Shown: positions 1-6,014 of the stretch, piece after piece | How positions within the stretch are numbered: the stretch's first letter is position 1 | Layout: each line of letters opens with the position of its first letter | Assembly (NCBI GenBank): GCA_030526935.1 | Contig: JAUNBY010000020.1 | Location: forward strand, 12,759-19,023 | DNA from: Clostridia bacterium | Lineage (GTDB): Bacteria; Bacillota; Clostridia; Christensenellales; Aristaeellaceae | Length of the DNA: 6,265 nt | Reading direction: 5' to 3' | Position numbers and translations under genes: made by a program | Notes under the pieces: model-generated | Database searches by the model: none | What the model was told of the DNA's origin: nothing | What the model saw: the letters and a program-made list of their open reading frames with translations, nothing else

Positions 1-4
1 AGCC

Positions 5-409
5 TCAACAACGCCGTCCCTGCGGCAAAGCCTTGAGCATGGACAGTATCGACTCGTCCGCCGGACAAAATTCATACTTTGGGATCTCGTCCACCGTTAT
101 CCAGCGTATATCATTGTGCTCCAGCTTTTCAGGCGTTCCCTCGGCGATCGTCGCGTTGAAAAGCGTAAGATGTACGGCCAGGTCCGGATATTCGTGTACC
201 ACATCCGTAAAAACATCCGCTGTGTTAATAGTTACGCCGATTTCCTCCCGGCATTCGCGAATGAGCGCCTGTCGCATGGTTTCGCCCGGCTCTACCTTGC
301 CTCCGACGAATTCCCACATAAGCCCGCGCGCCTTGTTTGCGGGGCGCTGACATATCATGAATCTGTTTTCGTCCCATATAAGGGCAGCTACTACCTCTGT
401 CATAGTCAT
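5..409 (-). CDS. Nudix hydrolase, MutT-like (deoxy)nucleoside triphosphate pyrophosphohydrolase
   Basis: This is a 134-residue cytoplasmic Nudix hydrolase, a typical length for a single-domain family member. Residues 37-59 match the Nudix box G-x5-E-x7-R-E-U-x-E-E-x-G-U exactly, with metal-binding REXXEE at 51-56. It is preceded by GLMWEFVGGK (29-38), close to the WEFPGGK of MutT but with Val in place of Pro. By family knowledge it would hydrolyse an (oxidised) dNTP to the monophosphate and pyrophosphate; the substrate cannot be read from sequence. Two ATGs lie close together (409 and 403). AGGA at 417-414 is 4 bases from the first and 10 from the second, so either may be used. It follows the low-GC gene by 25 bases on the same strand. 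The local base composition resembles the sugar genes more than that gene. Nudix membership is near certain; the MutT-type activity is inferred. Confidence 0.9.
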   Translation of the reverse strand: MTMTEVVAALIWDENRFMICQRPANKARGLMWEFVGGKVEPGETMRQALIRECREEIGVTINTADVFTDVVHEYPDLAVHLTLFNATIAEGTPEKLEHNDIRWITVDEIPKYEFCPADESILSMLKALPQGRRC

Positions 410-426
410 CTTATCCTACCACCAAT

Positions 427-448
427 AATCTGATTTAATTAACAGATT
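427..448. repeat. Short inverted repeat at the end of the low-GC gene
   Basis: AATCTG (427-432) and CAGATT (443-448) are perfect 6-base arms around a 10-base AT-rich centre that contains TTAATTAA and the TAA stop of the low-GC gene. No T run follows on the minus strand, so it is at best a weak hairpin between this gene and the Nudix gene. It does not look like a real terminator. Confidence 0.2.
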
Positions 449-851
449 GCTTCTTTGAATTCTCACTGAACAATCCCATTTTTTCAATAGCTTCTACAAG
501 TTCGGGACGAAGGCGACAAGTATAAACATTATGTTGTTGGTTGATTAAAATCAATGGGACTCCCCAAAAGGTTTCCTTATCTTCATCTCCGATTATTGCA
601 AATCTGTTTAGTCGTTTTATCGCCGCCTGTCCAAGCATCATGTTTTGAACGCCGAAATACTGATGGGGTTTTCCCCATTTCAATCCAAGCTCTTTAAACG
701 ATGATGTATGTCCGGGCGCCAGATACCATTTTTCCAGCGCGTCAAGTATATTGGAATTTTCTCGTAAGGATGAGAGAATATCAATCCATTCATCTACCGA
801 GATAGGAACGTCGTAGTTATTTGTAAGTGGATTTCGGCGCACTTTAATCAT
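435..851 (-). CDS. Hypothetical protein with possible helix-turn-helix-like module known from restriction/AAA+ proteins
   Basis: A small soluble protein of unknown function, 138 residues from the preferred start. It has no signal peptide, membrane segment or cysteine cluster. A helical stretch starts at VPISVDEWIDIL, followed by an EALEKWYLAPGHTSSFKELG-like segment that could be a winged-helix core, an aromatic FWGVPLILI strand, and a RLRPELVEAIEKMG helix near the C-terminus. From memory, this order (DEW helix, T..ELg, y/fW..p, lRpELveAi) resembles an accessory domain of larger methylcytosine-restriction or AAA+ proteins; no homology search was possible, and no nuclease or ATPase motif is present. 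Start choice: the ATG at 860 has AAAGG directly against it, which cannot serve as its ribosome site, whereas the in-frame ATG at 851 has the same AAAGG 9 bases upstream. GC is about 40% in 481-660 by hand count against roughly 60% in adjacent uxaA, suggesting later acquisition. Confidence 0.7.
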   Translation of the reverse strand: MIKVRRNPLTNNYDVPISVDEWIDILSSLRENSNILDALEKWYLAPGHTSSFKELGLKWGKPHQYFGVQNMMLGQAAIKRLNRFAIIGDEDKETFWGVPLILINQQHNVYTCRLRPELVEAIEKMGLFSENSKKQSVN

Positions 852-867
852 TGTATTCATCCTTTCA

Positions 868-873
868 ATTATA
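868..873 (-). promoter_or_regulatory. Possible -10 box (TATAAT) for the small low-GC gene
   Basis: A perfect TATAAT on the minus strand lies in the AT-rich 57-base gap between uxaA and the small low-GC gene. No recognisable -35 box occurs 15-19 bases upstream, and there is no extended TG. The predicted start would fall near 861, leaving a leader of only about 10 bases before the ATG at 851. It may let this gene be expressed apart from uxaBA, or be a chance match in AT-rich DNA. Confidence 0.3.
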
Positions 874-908
874 GTATTAAGAGCTTTTTGATATGCGTTG
901 CTTTTCGG

Positions 909-2399
909 CTATAATATCACGCCGTCCCTGAACACCGATATTTCGCGGTAGCCGTACATCTCGTTTCGCGTCAACCGACCGGAGGCCACTTCGAGTATAT
1001 AGTTGAAAAGCTCGTCGCCAAGCCCGTCGAAGTCGCCGCCGTCGAGCAGGCGACCGGCGTCGAAATCTATCCAGTTGGGCTTGTTATGAGCGAGGCGAGA
1101 GTTGGACGAGAGCTTGACTGTGGGAACCGGGCAGCCGAAGGGATTGCCCCTGCCTGTGGTGAAGAGTATAATCTGGCATCCTGCGGCGGCCAGATTAGTG
1201 CAGCTCACCTGGTCGTTTCCGGGACCGTTCAGCAGATTAAGGCCTCCGGGGACGACGCGGTCGCCGTAGTCCAAAACGCCTGCGACCGGCGCCTGTCCGC
1301 CCTTTTGCGTGCAGCCAAGGGACTTTTCCTCGAGGGTGGTTATCCCGCCTTTTTTATTGCCGGGGGAGGGGTTTTCGTATATTTCCTGATTATACCTGGT
1401 GAAATATCCCTTAAAGCCGTTTATCAGCCTGACTATATCGTCAAATACGCCCTCGTTCACGGCTCTGTTCATAAGTATGGTTTCGGCTCCGAACATTTCG
1501 GGAACCTCCGTCAGCATGGTCGTTCCCCCGCAGGAGACGATTATATCGTTTACCCGCCCGCAAAGCGCGTTTGCGGTTATGCCAGAAAAGGCGTCGGAGC
1601 CTCCGCACTTAAAGCCCGTTATAAGCTTATTCGCCGGAACGGTTTGGCGTTTTTGAGCCGATGCCATGTCGACGAGCTGTTCGAGAATCGACAAACCGTC
1701 TTCTATTTCGTCGCGCGAGTCCTGCGTGACGAGAAACTTTACGCGATTGTCATCTGCGTCGCCCAGAACCTTTTTAAACTCATCGAGATTATTGTTCTCG
1801 CATCCCAGGCTCAAAACGAGAACCCCGGCGGCGTTTGGATGCCTGACTAGCCCCGCGAGCAGCTTTTGCGTTCTGAGCATGTCGTCGCCAAGCTGACTGC
1901 ATCCCATGTTGTGCGTAAACGCGTAAACGCCGTCGCACATTCCGGTAAAGCGCGACGCGGCCTCCTTTTCGAGTAGCTTCGCCGTGTTATTCACGCAGCC
2001 GACCGTTGGGATTATCCAGACCTCGTTTCGAACGCCGACCGATCCGTCCGGGCGCAAGTACCCGTCGAACGAAGCGTTACGGGCGGGAAAGAGGGGATAT
2101 GTGCGCGGGTTGTAAGTGTATTTGACAACGCCGGCGAGATTCGTTCTGACGTTGTGCGTGTGTACATGCTGACCTTTTCGTATGTCGAACGCAGCGTGCC
2201 CTATGGGATAGCCGTATTTTATAACGTCGCTTCCCGCCGGTATATCCCTGAGGGCCACCTTGTGACCGAAGGGTATATCGTCCGACAGGGTTACGCTATC
2301 CCCGCATACCTCGTGCGTTTCGCCGGCTGAGAGCGAGTCGAGCGCCACCGCGACCGAATCCGCGTCGTTTATCCTCAGAAGAAATTTTCGTCCGCTCAC
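909..2399 (-). CDS. uxaA: D-altronate dehydratase (UxaA)
   Basis: Cytoplasmic enzyme converting D-altronate to 2-dehydro-3-deoxy-D-gluconate and water (EC 4.2.1.7), the second-last segment of the isomerase route for D-galacturonate. The 496 residues match the usual family length. An N-terminal SAF domain (about 8-85) ends in the histidine-rich HVHTHN at 78-83. The catalytic UxaA region follows, with GYLRPDGSVGVRN (113-125), PTVGCVN (131-137), THNMGCSQ (162-169), SLGCENN (198-204), KCGGSDAFSG (264-273), EKSLGCTQKGG (358-368) and GNDQVSCTN (394-402). The conserved Cys and His residues fit a divalent-metal lyase. The start is GTG at 2399, overlapping the uxaB stop as GTGA. AAGGAG at 2413-2408, inside the last uxaB codons, is 8 bases upstream and supports this start and coupled translation. 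The enzyme appears intact. Relatives acting on galactarate share the fold, but the uxaB partner makes altronate the likely substrate. Confidence 0.95.
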   Translation of the reverse strand: MSGRKFLLRINDADSVAVALDSLSAGETHEVCGDSVTLSDDIPFGHKVALRDIPAGSDVIKYGYPIGHAAFDIRKGQHVHTHNVRTNLAGVVKYTYNPRTYPLFPARNASFDGYLRPDGSVGVRNEVWIIPTVGCVNNTAKLLEKEAASRFTGMCDGVYAFTHNMGCSQLGDDMLRTQKLLAGLVRHPNAAGVLVLSLGCENNNLDEFKKVLGDADDNRVKFLVTQDSRDEIEDGLSILEQLVDMASAQKRQTVPANKLITGFKCGGSDAFSGITANALCGRVNDIIVSCGGTTMLTEVPEMFGAETILMNRAVNEGVFDDIVRLINGFKGYFTRYNQEIYENPSPGNKKGGITTLEEKSLGCTQKGGQAPVAGVLDYGDRVVPGGLNLLNGPGNDQVSCTNLAAAGCQIILFTTGRGNPFGCPVPTVKLSSNSRLAHNKPNWIDFDAGRLLDGGDFDGLGDELFNYILEVASGRLTRNEMYGYREISVFRDGVIL

Positions 2400-3865
2400 T
2401 TTGAATGCTCCTTCACGATTTCGCGCATTGGCCGTTTGAGCATATCGGATAATAAATCCGCGACCGCGCTTTCAAGACCCGAAACATTAGTAAGATCGCG
2501 CCCCGACCAGAATGATTCGTTCGATAATACCGCATTCGTAACGGATTGAGCCGTTCCGTTCTTCCATACATCGGCGAAAAATTCGAGGGTATCGCGGTCA
2601 TCGCGTATGGAGTAAGTGCCGCCGGGACGCGTTCCCGTATATACGCCGTCAATGAATTCACCCTTGTAAAAGCGTATGAAAGCCGCAAGCGACAACACGA
2701 GCCGCTTTGGAAGCTCGCCCTTTTTATCTGCGTAGGAAAGAAGCGACGGCAGACACCGGGCGTTGAACTTTGAGCATGAATTGAGCGCTATGTCGAGGAG
2801 CTTGTGCTTTATATAGGGGTTTGAGAAGCGGTCGTTGACCGCGAGCGCGAAGTCTTCCAAATCCCTTTTTGGAAGGTCGAGCGTGGGAATGACCTCATCG
2901 AAAAGCAGTCCGTTCATGAACCCTTTAAACACGTCGTCCTCCATGAACTGGCCGACGGTGTCATGTCCCGCGAGAAACGCGGCTAAAACGGTCGAGGTAT
3001 GAGCGCCGTTCAGAATGCGCACCTTGCGCTTTTTATAGGGCGCGACGTCATCGGTCCATATGACGTGAGCGGGGGTTTTGTGGATGGGAAGAACGTCCGC
3101 CCACTTCTCGTCGCCCTCGATGACCCAGAGATTGAACAGTTCGCAGGTTACCAAGGCGTCGTCTGTGTAGCCAAGCTCTTTTTCAAAATACTCGACTTCA
3201 TCGCGGGGGAAGCCCGTTACTATCCTGTCAACGAGCGTCGAGGTAATATGGCAGGAAGTGTCGAGCCATTCGATGAAGCCCTTTTCGAGATTCCATTGCG
3301 CGGCATAGCGCTTTACTATGCGTTCGAGAACATGTCCGTTGTCGTCGATAAGCTCTACCGGAAGCACCAGTACGCCCTTGTCGCCGGCTCCCGAGAAAGC
3401 CCTGTAACGCTCGTACAAAAACGCGCAAAGCTTCGCCGGATAGGATTCGGGCGGCCTGTCCGTGAGCTTGCAGCCATCTTTATAGGTTATGCCGGCCTCC
3501 GTAGTGTTCGAGATTATGACTTTAAGGTCAGGGCTTCTGGCTATGTCCAAAAGCGCCTCGTAATCCTCGTAAGGATTTATACAGCGCGATACTGACGATA
3601 TACATTCGATATTCTGCTTTGCTTCTGCGTCCTCCATGCCGCGCATGGCGACGGTGTAAAGGCAATTCTGGTTGTTGAGAACCTGCGCCATGCCATGGGA
3701 TATGGGCTGGCAAAGCACTATGGAGCCGTTAAACAGCCCCTGCCTGTTGCACATATCTATCATCCAGTCGGCAAAGGCGCGAAGGAAATTGCCCTCGCCG
3801 AACTGCAAAACCTTCTCGGGATAATTGCCGTATGTTTTTTCGACGACCTGATCGATTCTGTTCAT
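2396..3865 (-). CDS. uxaB: Tagaturonate reductase / altronate oxidoreductase (UxaB)
   Basis: NADH-dependent reduction of D-tagaturonate to D-altronate (EC 1.1.1.58) in the cytoplasm, supplying the UxaA substrate. At 489 residues it has the usual length of this long-chain mannitol dehydrogenase family. The N-terminal Rossmann region carries FGEGNFLRAF (22-31), and SNTTEAGI (119-126) and VDRIVTGFP (212-220) are family-conserved. The catalytic pattern K-x4-N-x2-H is present as Lys281, Asn286 and His289, as in mannitol dehydrogenases. The ATG at 3865 has GGAGG at 3879-3875, 9 bases upstream. The gene is first in the operon, driven by a consensus promoter about 60-80 bases upstream, and overlaps uxaA by 4 bases. 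Relatives in the family reduce fructuronate (UxuB) or make mannitol; the overlap with uxaA, rather than any single residue, favours UxaB. No frameshift or missing key residue is seen. Confidence 0.94.
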   Translation of the reverse strand: MNRIDQVVEKTYGNYPEKVLQFGEGNFLRAFADWMIDMCNRQGLFNGSIVLCQPISHGMAQVLNNQNCLYTVAMRGMEDAEAKQNIECISSVSRCINPYEDYEALLDIARSPDLKVIISNTTEAGITYKDGCKLTDRPPESYPAKLCAFLYERYRAFSGAGDKGVLVLPVELIDDNGHVLERIVKRYAAQWNLEKGFIEWLDTSCHITSTLVDRIVTGFPRDEVEYFEKELGYTDDALVTCELFNLWVIEGDEKWADVLPIHKTPAHVIWTDDVAPYKKRKVRILNGAHTSTVLAAFLAGHDTVGQFMEDDVFKGFMNGLLFDEVIPTLDLPKRDLEDFALAVNDRFSNPYIKHKLLDIALNSCSKFNARCLPSLLSYADKKGELPKRLVLSLAAFIRFYKGEFIDGVYTGTRPGGTYSIRDDRDTLEFFADVWKNGTAQSVTNAVLSNESFWSGRDLTNVSGLESAVADLLSDMLKRPMREIVKEHSK

Positions 3866-3889
3866 ACCAGTTATCCTCCGCCGATATTT

Positions 3890-3915
3890 CGACTTGCCCC
3901 TACAGGGCTATGTCG
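3890..3915 (-). other. Stem-loop at the predicted 5' end of the uxaBA mRNA
   Basis: Read on the minus strand, CGAC (3915-3912) pairs with GTCG (3893-3890), and GCCC (3908-3905) pairs with GGGC (3899-3896). A 5-base loop TGTAG closes the inner stem, and an internal loop of 3 and 2 bases separates the stems. All eight pairs are possible and mostly G-C. The predicted transcription start (about 3916-3913) puts the hairpin at the very 5' end of the leader, upstream of the free GGAGG at 3879-3875. Such 5' hairpins can protect mRNA from decay. It has no following T run, so it is not a terminator. Confidence 0.4.
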
Positions 3916-3920
3916 TATAC

Positions 3921-3949
3921 ATTATATATCGAACGGAACAAAGTGTCAA
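3921..3949 (-). promoter_or_regulatory. Sigma-A promoter for uxaBA
   Basis: Perfect -35 TTGACA (3949-3944) and perfect -10 TATAAT (3926-3921) on the minus strand, separated by exactly 17 bases. The predicted start is near 3914, giving a leader of about 50 bases to the uxaB ATG. The -35 box lies inside the inverted repeat at 3944-3959, so such a strong promoter is probably held down by a repressor. GTATAC at 3915-3920, next to the predicted start, is the core of the E. coli ExuR/UxuR operator, but too short to argue from alone. Confidence 0.85.
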
Positions 3950-3959
3950 CGGTATGACA
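3944..3959. promoter_or_regulatory. Candidate operator: inverted repeat TGTCA-N6-TGACA over the uxaB -35 box
   Basis: TGTCA (3944-3948) and TGACA (3955-3959) are perfect 5-base inverted arms around a 6-base spacer. One arm coincides with the -35 box of the uxaBA promoter, where a bound repressor would block RNA polymerase. A third copy of the half-site, TTGTCAA at 3997-4003, forms the -35 of the divergent promoter about 54 bases away. GntR-type regulators commonly control uronate genes and bind short palindromes of this kind; the regulator is not in the window. Part of the repeat is forced by the -35 consensus itself, which weakens the case. Confidence 0.4.
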
Positions 3960-3996
3960 AAGGGGCGCTCGTCATCCCTGAAACGCGAAATTATGC

Positions 3997-4025
3997 TTGT
4001 CAAGTCGCGTGAATTGGTTTATAAT
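3997..4025 (+). promoter_or_regulatory. Sigma-A promoter for the rightward genes
   Basis: TTGTCA (3997-4002), one mismatch from the -35 consensus, and perfect TATAAT (4020-4025) are separated by exactly 17 bases. The predicted start is near A4032, giving a leader of about 22 bases with GGAGG at 4042-4046. The promoter settles the start of the next gene: a longer open frame begins with TTG at 3997, within the promoter and upstream of the transcription start, so it cannot be the real start. Confidence 0.8.
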
Positions 4026-4053
4026 AGCATTAATCACGATCGGAGGTACGAAT

Positions 4054-4662
4054 ATGATAACTGACGTATGTAGATTAAACGACAACGCAAACGACCCGAA
4101 TGTGGCGCTTGACCAGGTCGAGCGTTGCGCGGCGTATGTGGGACTTGAAAAGAAACAGTCGCTTCAGCTCAGGCTTTTGGCTGAAGAGGCGCTAGGAATG
4201 GCGCGCGGAATGCTGGGGAGTTTCGAGGCGGAGTTCTGGATAGAAGCAAATGGAAAGGATTTTAAAATCTACCTTGACATGAACGCCGACATCGACGCCG
4301 AAAAGCGCGAGGATCTTATAGGTATTTCAACGGGACGCGAGAACGAGGCGACGAAGGGCGTAATGGGCAAACTGCGCCGGATGATCGAGTTCGCGCTTTA
4401 CGGCGATAACGATACGACCGCCAAGTACATAACCTCGAGCATATTCGCCCCCGAGTCCATAATGGGTTCCTCGTCTGACATAGGCGCTCTTTACACATGG
4501 TCGCTCGTCGATTACATGAATCAGGTGAAGCTTGAGAAGGAAGTAAACATCGAGAAATGGGACGAACTTGAAAAGTCAACCGTCGCGAAGCTTGCCGATG
4601 ATGTGAAGGTCAGCGTCTACGTACATCGCGTGAAGATGGTGATTTCCAAATCTTTCAAATAG
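4054..4662 (+). CDS. Uncharacterised 202-residue protein, possible degenerate GHKL/HATPase-like fold
   Basis: I do not recognise a named family. It is a soluble, acidic protein with no signal peptide or membrane segment. A helix at 36-53 (SLQLRLLAEEALGMARGM) resembles the N-box helix of anti-sigma/RsbW-type HATPase domains, which carries E-x3-N, but the expected Asn is absent. Two short strands follow (57-64 and 69-76, FKIYLDM), then STGRENEATKGVMGK (92-106), a second helix (105-116), a Gly/Ser-rich stretch near 137-144, and a final strand (184-198). The canonical glycine-rich ATP-lid boxes are not visible, so ATP binding is doubtful. ATG 4054 is chosen because GGAGG lies 7 bases upstream and the sigma-A promoter ends just before it. 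It is the first gene of the rightward arm, 66 bases before the alcohol dehydrogenase, and is probably cotranscribed with it. A regulatory or partner-binding role is a guess. Confidence 0.75.
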   Translation: MITDVCRLNDNANDPNVALDQVERCAAYVGLEKKQSLQLRLLAEEALGMARGMLGSFEAEFWIEANGKDFKIYLDMNADIDAEKREDLIGISTGRENEATKGVMGKLRRMIEFALYGDNDTTAKYITSSIFAPESIMGSSSDIGALYTWSLVDYMNQVKLEKEVNIEKWDELEKSTVAKLADDVKVSVYVHRVKMVISKSFK

Positions 4663-4698
4663 TGTCCACGGAATAAATCCCGTCATATCGGCAAACGC

Positions 4699-4713
4699 TA
4701 TTTCCATGAAATA
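4699..4713. repeat. Inverted repeat TATTTC-CAT-GAAATA just before the dehydrogenase ribosome site
   Basis: Perfect 6-base arms flank a 3-base centre, ending one base before the ATGGGAGG that holds the Shine-Dalgarno sequence of the next gene. It could be a small RNA hairpin beside the ribosome site or a DNA operator. It is A/T-rich and lacks a T run, so it is not a convincing terminator. I see no clear promoter in this 66-base gap. Confidence 0.35.
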
Positions 4714-4728
4714 ATGGGAGGCAATCAT

Positions 4729-5919
4729 ATGGCGAGATTTACTCTACCAAGGGATATATATCACGGAAAAAACGCGCTTGAAGCGCTCAAGTCGATAAAG
4801 GGCGACAGGGCGGTTATAGTCACCGGCGGCGGAAGTATGAAAAGGCACGGGTTTCTCGACGACGTTTCGCACAAACTCAAGGACGCGGGATTTGAGATTC
4901 AACTGATAGACGGCGTGGAGGCCGATCCCTCGGTCGAAACCGTTATGAACGGCGCGCGGGCGATGAGGCAATTTGAGCCGGACTGGATAGTCGCCATTGG
5001 CGGAGGTTCCGCCATAGACGCGGCAAAGGCCATGTGGGTATTCTACGAATATCCTGATATATCACTCGAAGACATACTGGCTCCCTTCAGTTTTCCGACG
5101 CTTCGTCAAAAAGCGCGGTTCTGCGCGATACCATCAACCTCCGGAACCGCCAGCGAGGTTACGGCTTTCTCGGTCATAACCGACTATGACAAGGGCGTCA
5201 AATACCCGCTGGCCGATTTTAACATCACTCCGGATATGGCCATAGTCGATGCGTCTATCGCCATGACGATGCCGCGAAGCCTCGCGGCAAATACGGGCAT
5301 GGACGCCATGTCGCACGCCATAGAAGCTTACGTCTCAACGCTTCACTGCGATTATACCGACCCTCTCGCTATCCAGGCCATAAGGCTTATAAACGAAAAC
5401 CTGATCCCCTCCTGCGACGCAGACGAGACTGCCCGCCAAAAGATGCACGACGCTTCGTGCCTCGCGGGAATGGCGTTTTCAAACGCGCTGTTGGGAATCG
5501 TGCATTCAATGGCGCATAAGACCGGCGCGGCCTTCTCGTCGGGGCATATACCTCACGGCCTGGCTAACGCCATGTACCTTCCCAAGGTCATCTCCTATAA
5601 CGCCAAGGACGAGCCGACCCGCGCGCGCTACGCGCAGATAGCCCGCGCAATGGGTATCGACGGAACTGACGACGGCGAATTGACCGATAACCTCAAAAAA
5701 CGCCTTTGCGAGATGCGCGACTCGCTTGGCATACCAAGCTGCATAGCGAAATTCGATTCGGGTTCCATAGGCCGCGACGAGTTTTACCAGAAACTCCCTC
5801 AAATTGCCCGGCTTGCGGTATCCGACGCCTGCACGCTCTCCAACCCGCGAAGAATCGACGACATAACCATGCAGAGGCTCTTTGAGTGCTGCTATAACGA
5901 CTTGGAAGTGGATTTTTAA
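4729..5919 (+). CDS. Iron-containing (group III) alcohol dehydrogenase
   Basis: Cytoplasmic NAD(P)-dependent oxidoreductase interconverting an alcohol and an aldehyde or ketone; 396 residues, normal for the family. The N-terminal nucleotide domain has VTGGGSMK (31-38), AIGGGSAIDAAK (89-100) and PSTSGTASEVT (135-145). The C-terminal domain has DAMSHAIEAY (192-201). Likely iron ligands are Asp192, His196, His259 and His276, with His263 nearby in the active site. GGGS where NAD-specific members have an acidic residue hints at NADPH use, but this is inference. Substrate cannot be named; butanol/aldehyde, lactaldehyde and propanediol dehydrogenases all look alike. Start: ATG 4729 has GGGAGG 7 bases upstream, whereas the upstream ATG at 4714 is immediately before that ribosome site and has none. 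It lies 66 bases after the 202-residue gene and 95 before the galactokinase gene, consistent with one transcription unit. Confidence 0.93.
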   Translation: MARFTLPRDIYHGKNALEALKSIKGDRAVIVTGGGSMKRHGFLDDVSHKLKDAGFEIQLIDGVEADPSVETVMNGARAMRQFEPDWIVAIGGGSAIDAAKAMWVFYEYPDISLEDILAPFSFPTLRQKARFCAIPSTSGTASEVTAFSVITDYDKGVKYPLADFNITPDMAIVDASIAMTMPRSLAANTGMDAMSHAIEAYVSTLHCDYTDPLAIQAIRLINENLIPSCDADETARQKMHDASCLAGMAFSNALLGIVHSMAHKTGAAFSSGHIPHGLANAMYLPKVISYNAKDEPTRARYAQIARAMGIDGTDDGELTDNLKKRLCEMRDSLGIPSCIAKFDSGSIGRDEFYQKLPQIARLAVSDACTLSNPRRIDDITMQRLFECCYNDLEVDF

Positions 5920-5985
5920 TCGATACATATGTCTTGCGGTTACACGGGGATCAAATCTTCGGGCTGTAAATGGCGCGTATTGATT

Positions 5986-5996
5986 TGTATTATACA
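5986..5996. promoter_or_regulatory. Candidate operator: palindrome TGTATTATACA before the galactokinase gene
   Basis: An 11-base perfect palindrome (TGTAT-T-ATACA) ends two bases before the AGGAGG ribosome site. It contains TATTAT (5988-5993), a possible -10 box whose 17-base-spaced -35 (TGTAAA, 5965-5970) is poor. Short palindromes of this form are typical of GntR-family operators. It could give the kinase gene its own regulated promoter within the 95-base gap. No terminator hairpin is visible after the dehydrogenase, so readthrough is also possible. Confidence 0.3.
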
Positions 5997-6014
5997 TCAG
6001 GAGGAAGGGTACAT

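Noticed and set aside
861..911. Intrinsic terminator after uxaA
   Set aside because: The short A- and T-rich runs here do not form a stable GC stem followed by T residues on the minus strand.
1086..1850. Long open frame (254 codons) on the plus strand
   Set aside because: It lies entirely antisense to uxaA, whose conserved motifs cover the same bases; the translated product has no recognisable domain and no convincing ribosome site.
2999..3595. 198-codon open frame on the plus strand
   Set aside because: Antisense shadow of uxaB in GC-rich DNA with few stop codons; no family features.
3983..4010. Inverted repeat ACGCG...CGCGT around the rightward -35 box
   Set aside because: The arms are only 5 bases with an 18-base spacer, which is expected by chance in DNA of this composition.
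3997..4053. Upstream TTG start giving a 19-residue N-terminal extension of the 202-residue protein
   Set aside because: The TTG is part of the -35 box, and the extension covers the promoter and Shine-Dalgarno sequence; ATG 4054 with GGAGG is clearly better.
4714..4728. Upstream ATG start for the iron alcohol dehydrogenase
   Set aside because: It directly precedes the GGGAGG that serves ATG 4729 and has no ribosome site of its own; the family normally begins near the later Met.
5920..5985. Terminator after the iron alcohol dehydrogenase
   Set aside because: Only the 8-base palindrome ACATATGT at 5925-5932 is present; there is no GC-rich stem or T run.
5506..5997. 163-codon open frame on the minus strand
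   Set aside because: Antisense to the iron alcohol dehydrogenase; arginine-rich shadow composition and no recognisable motif.
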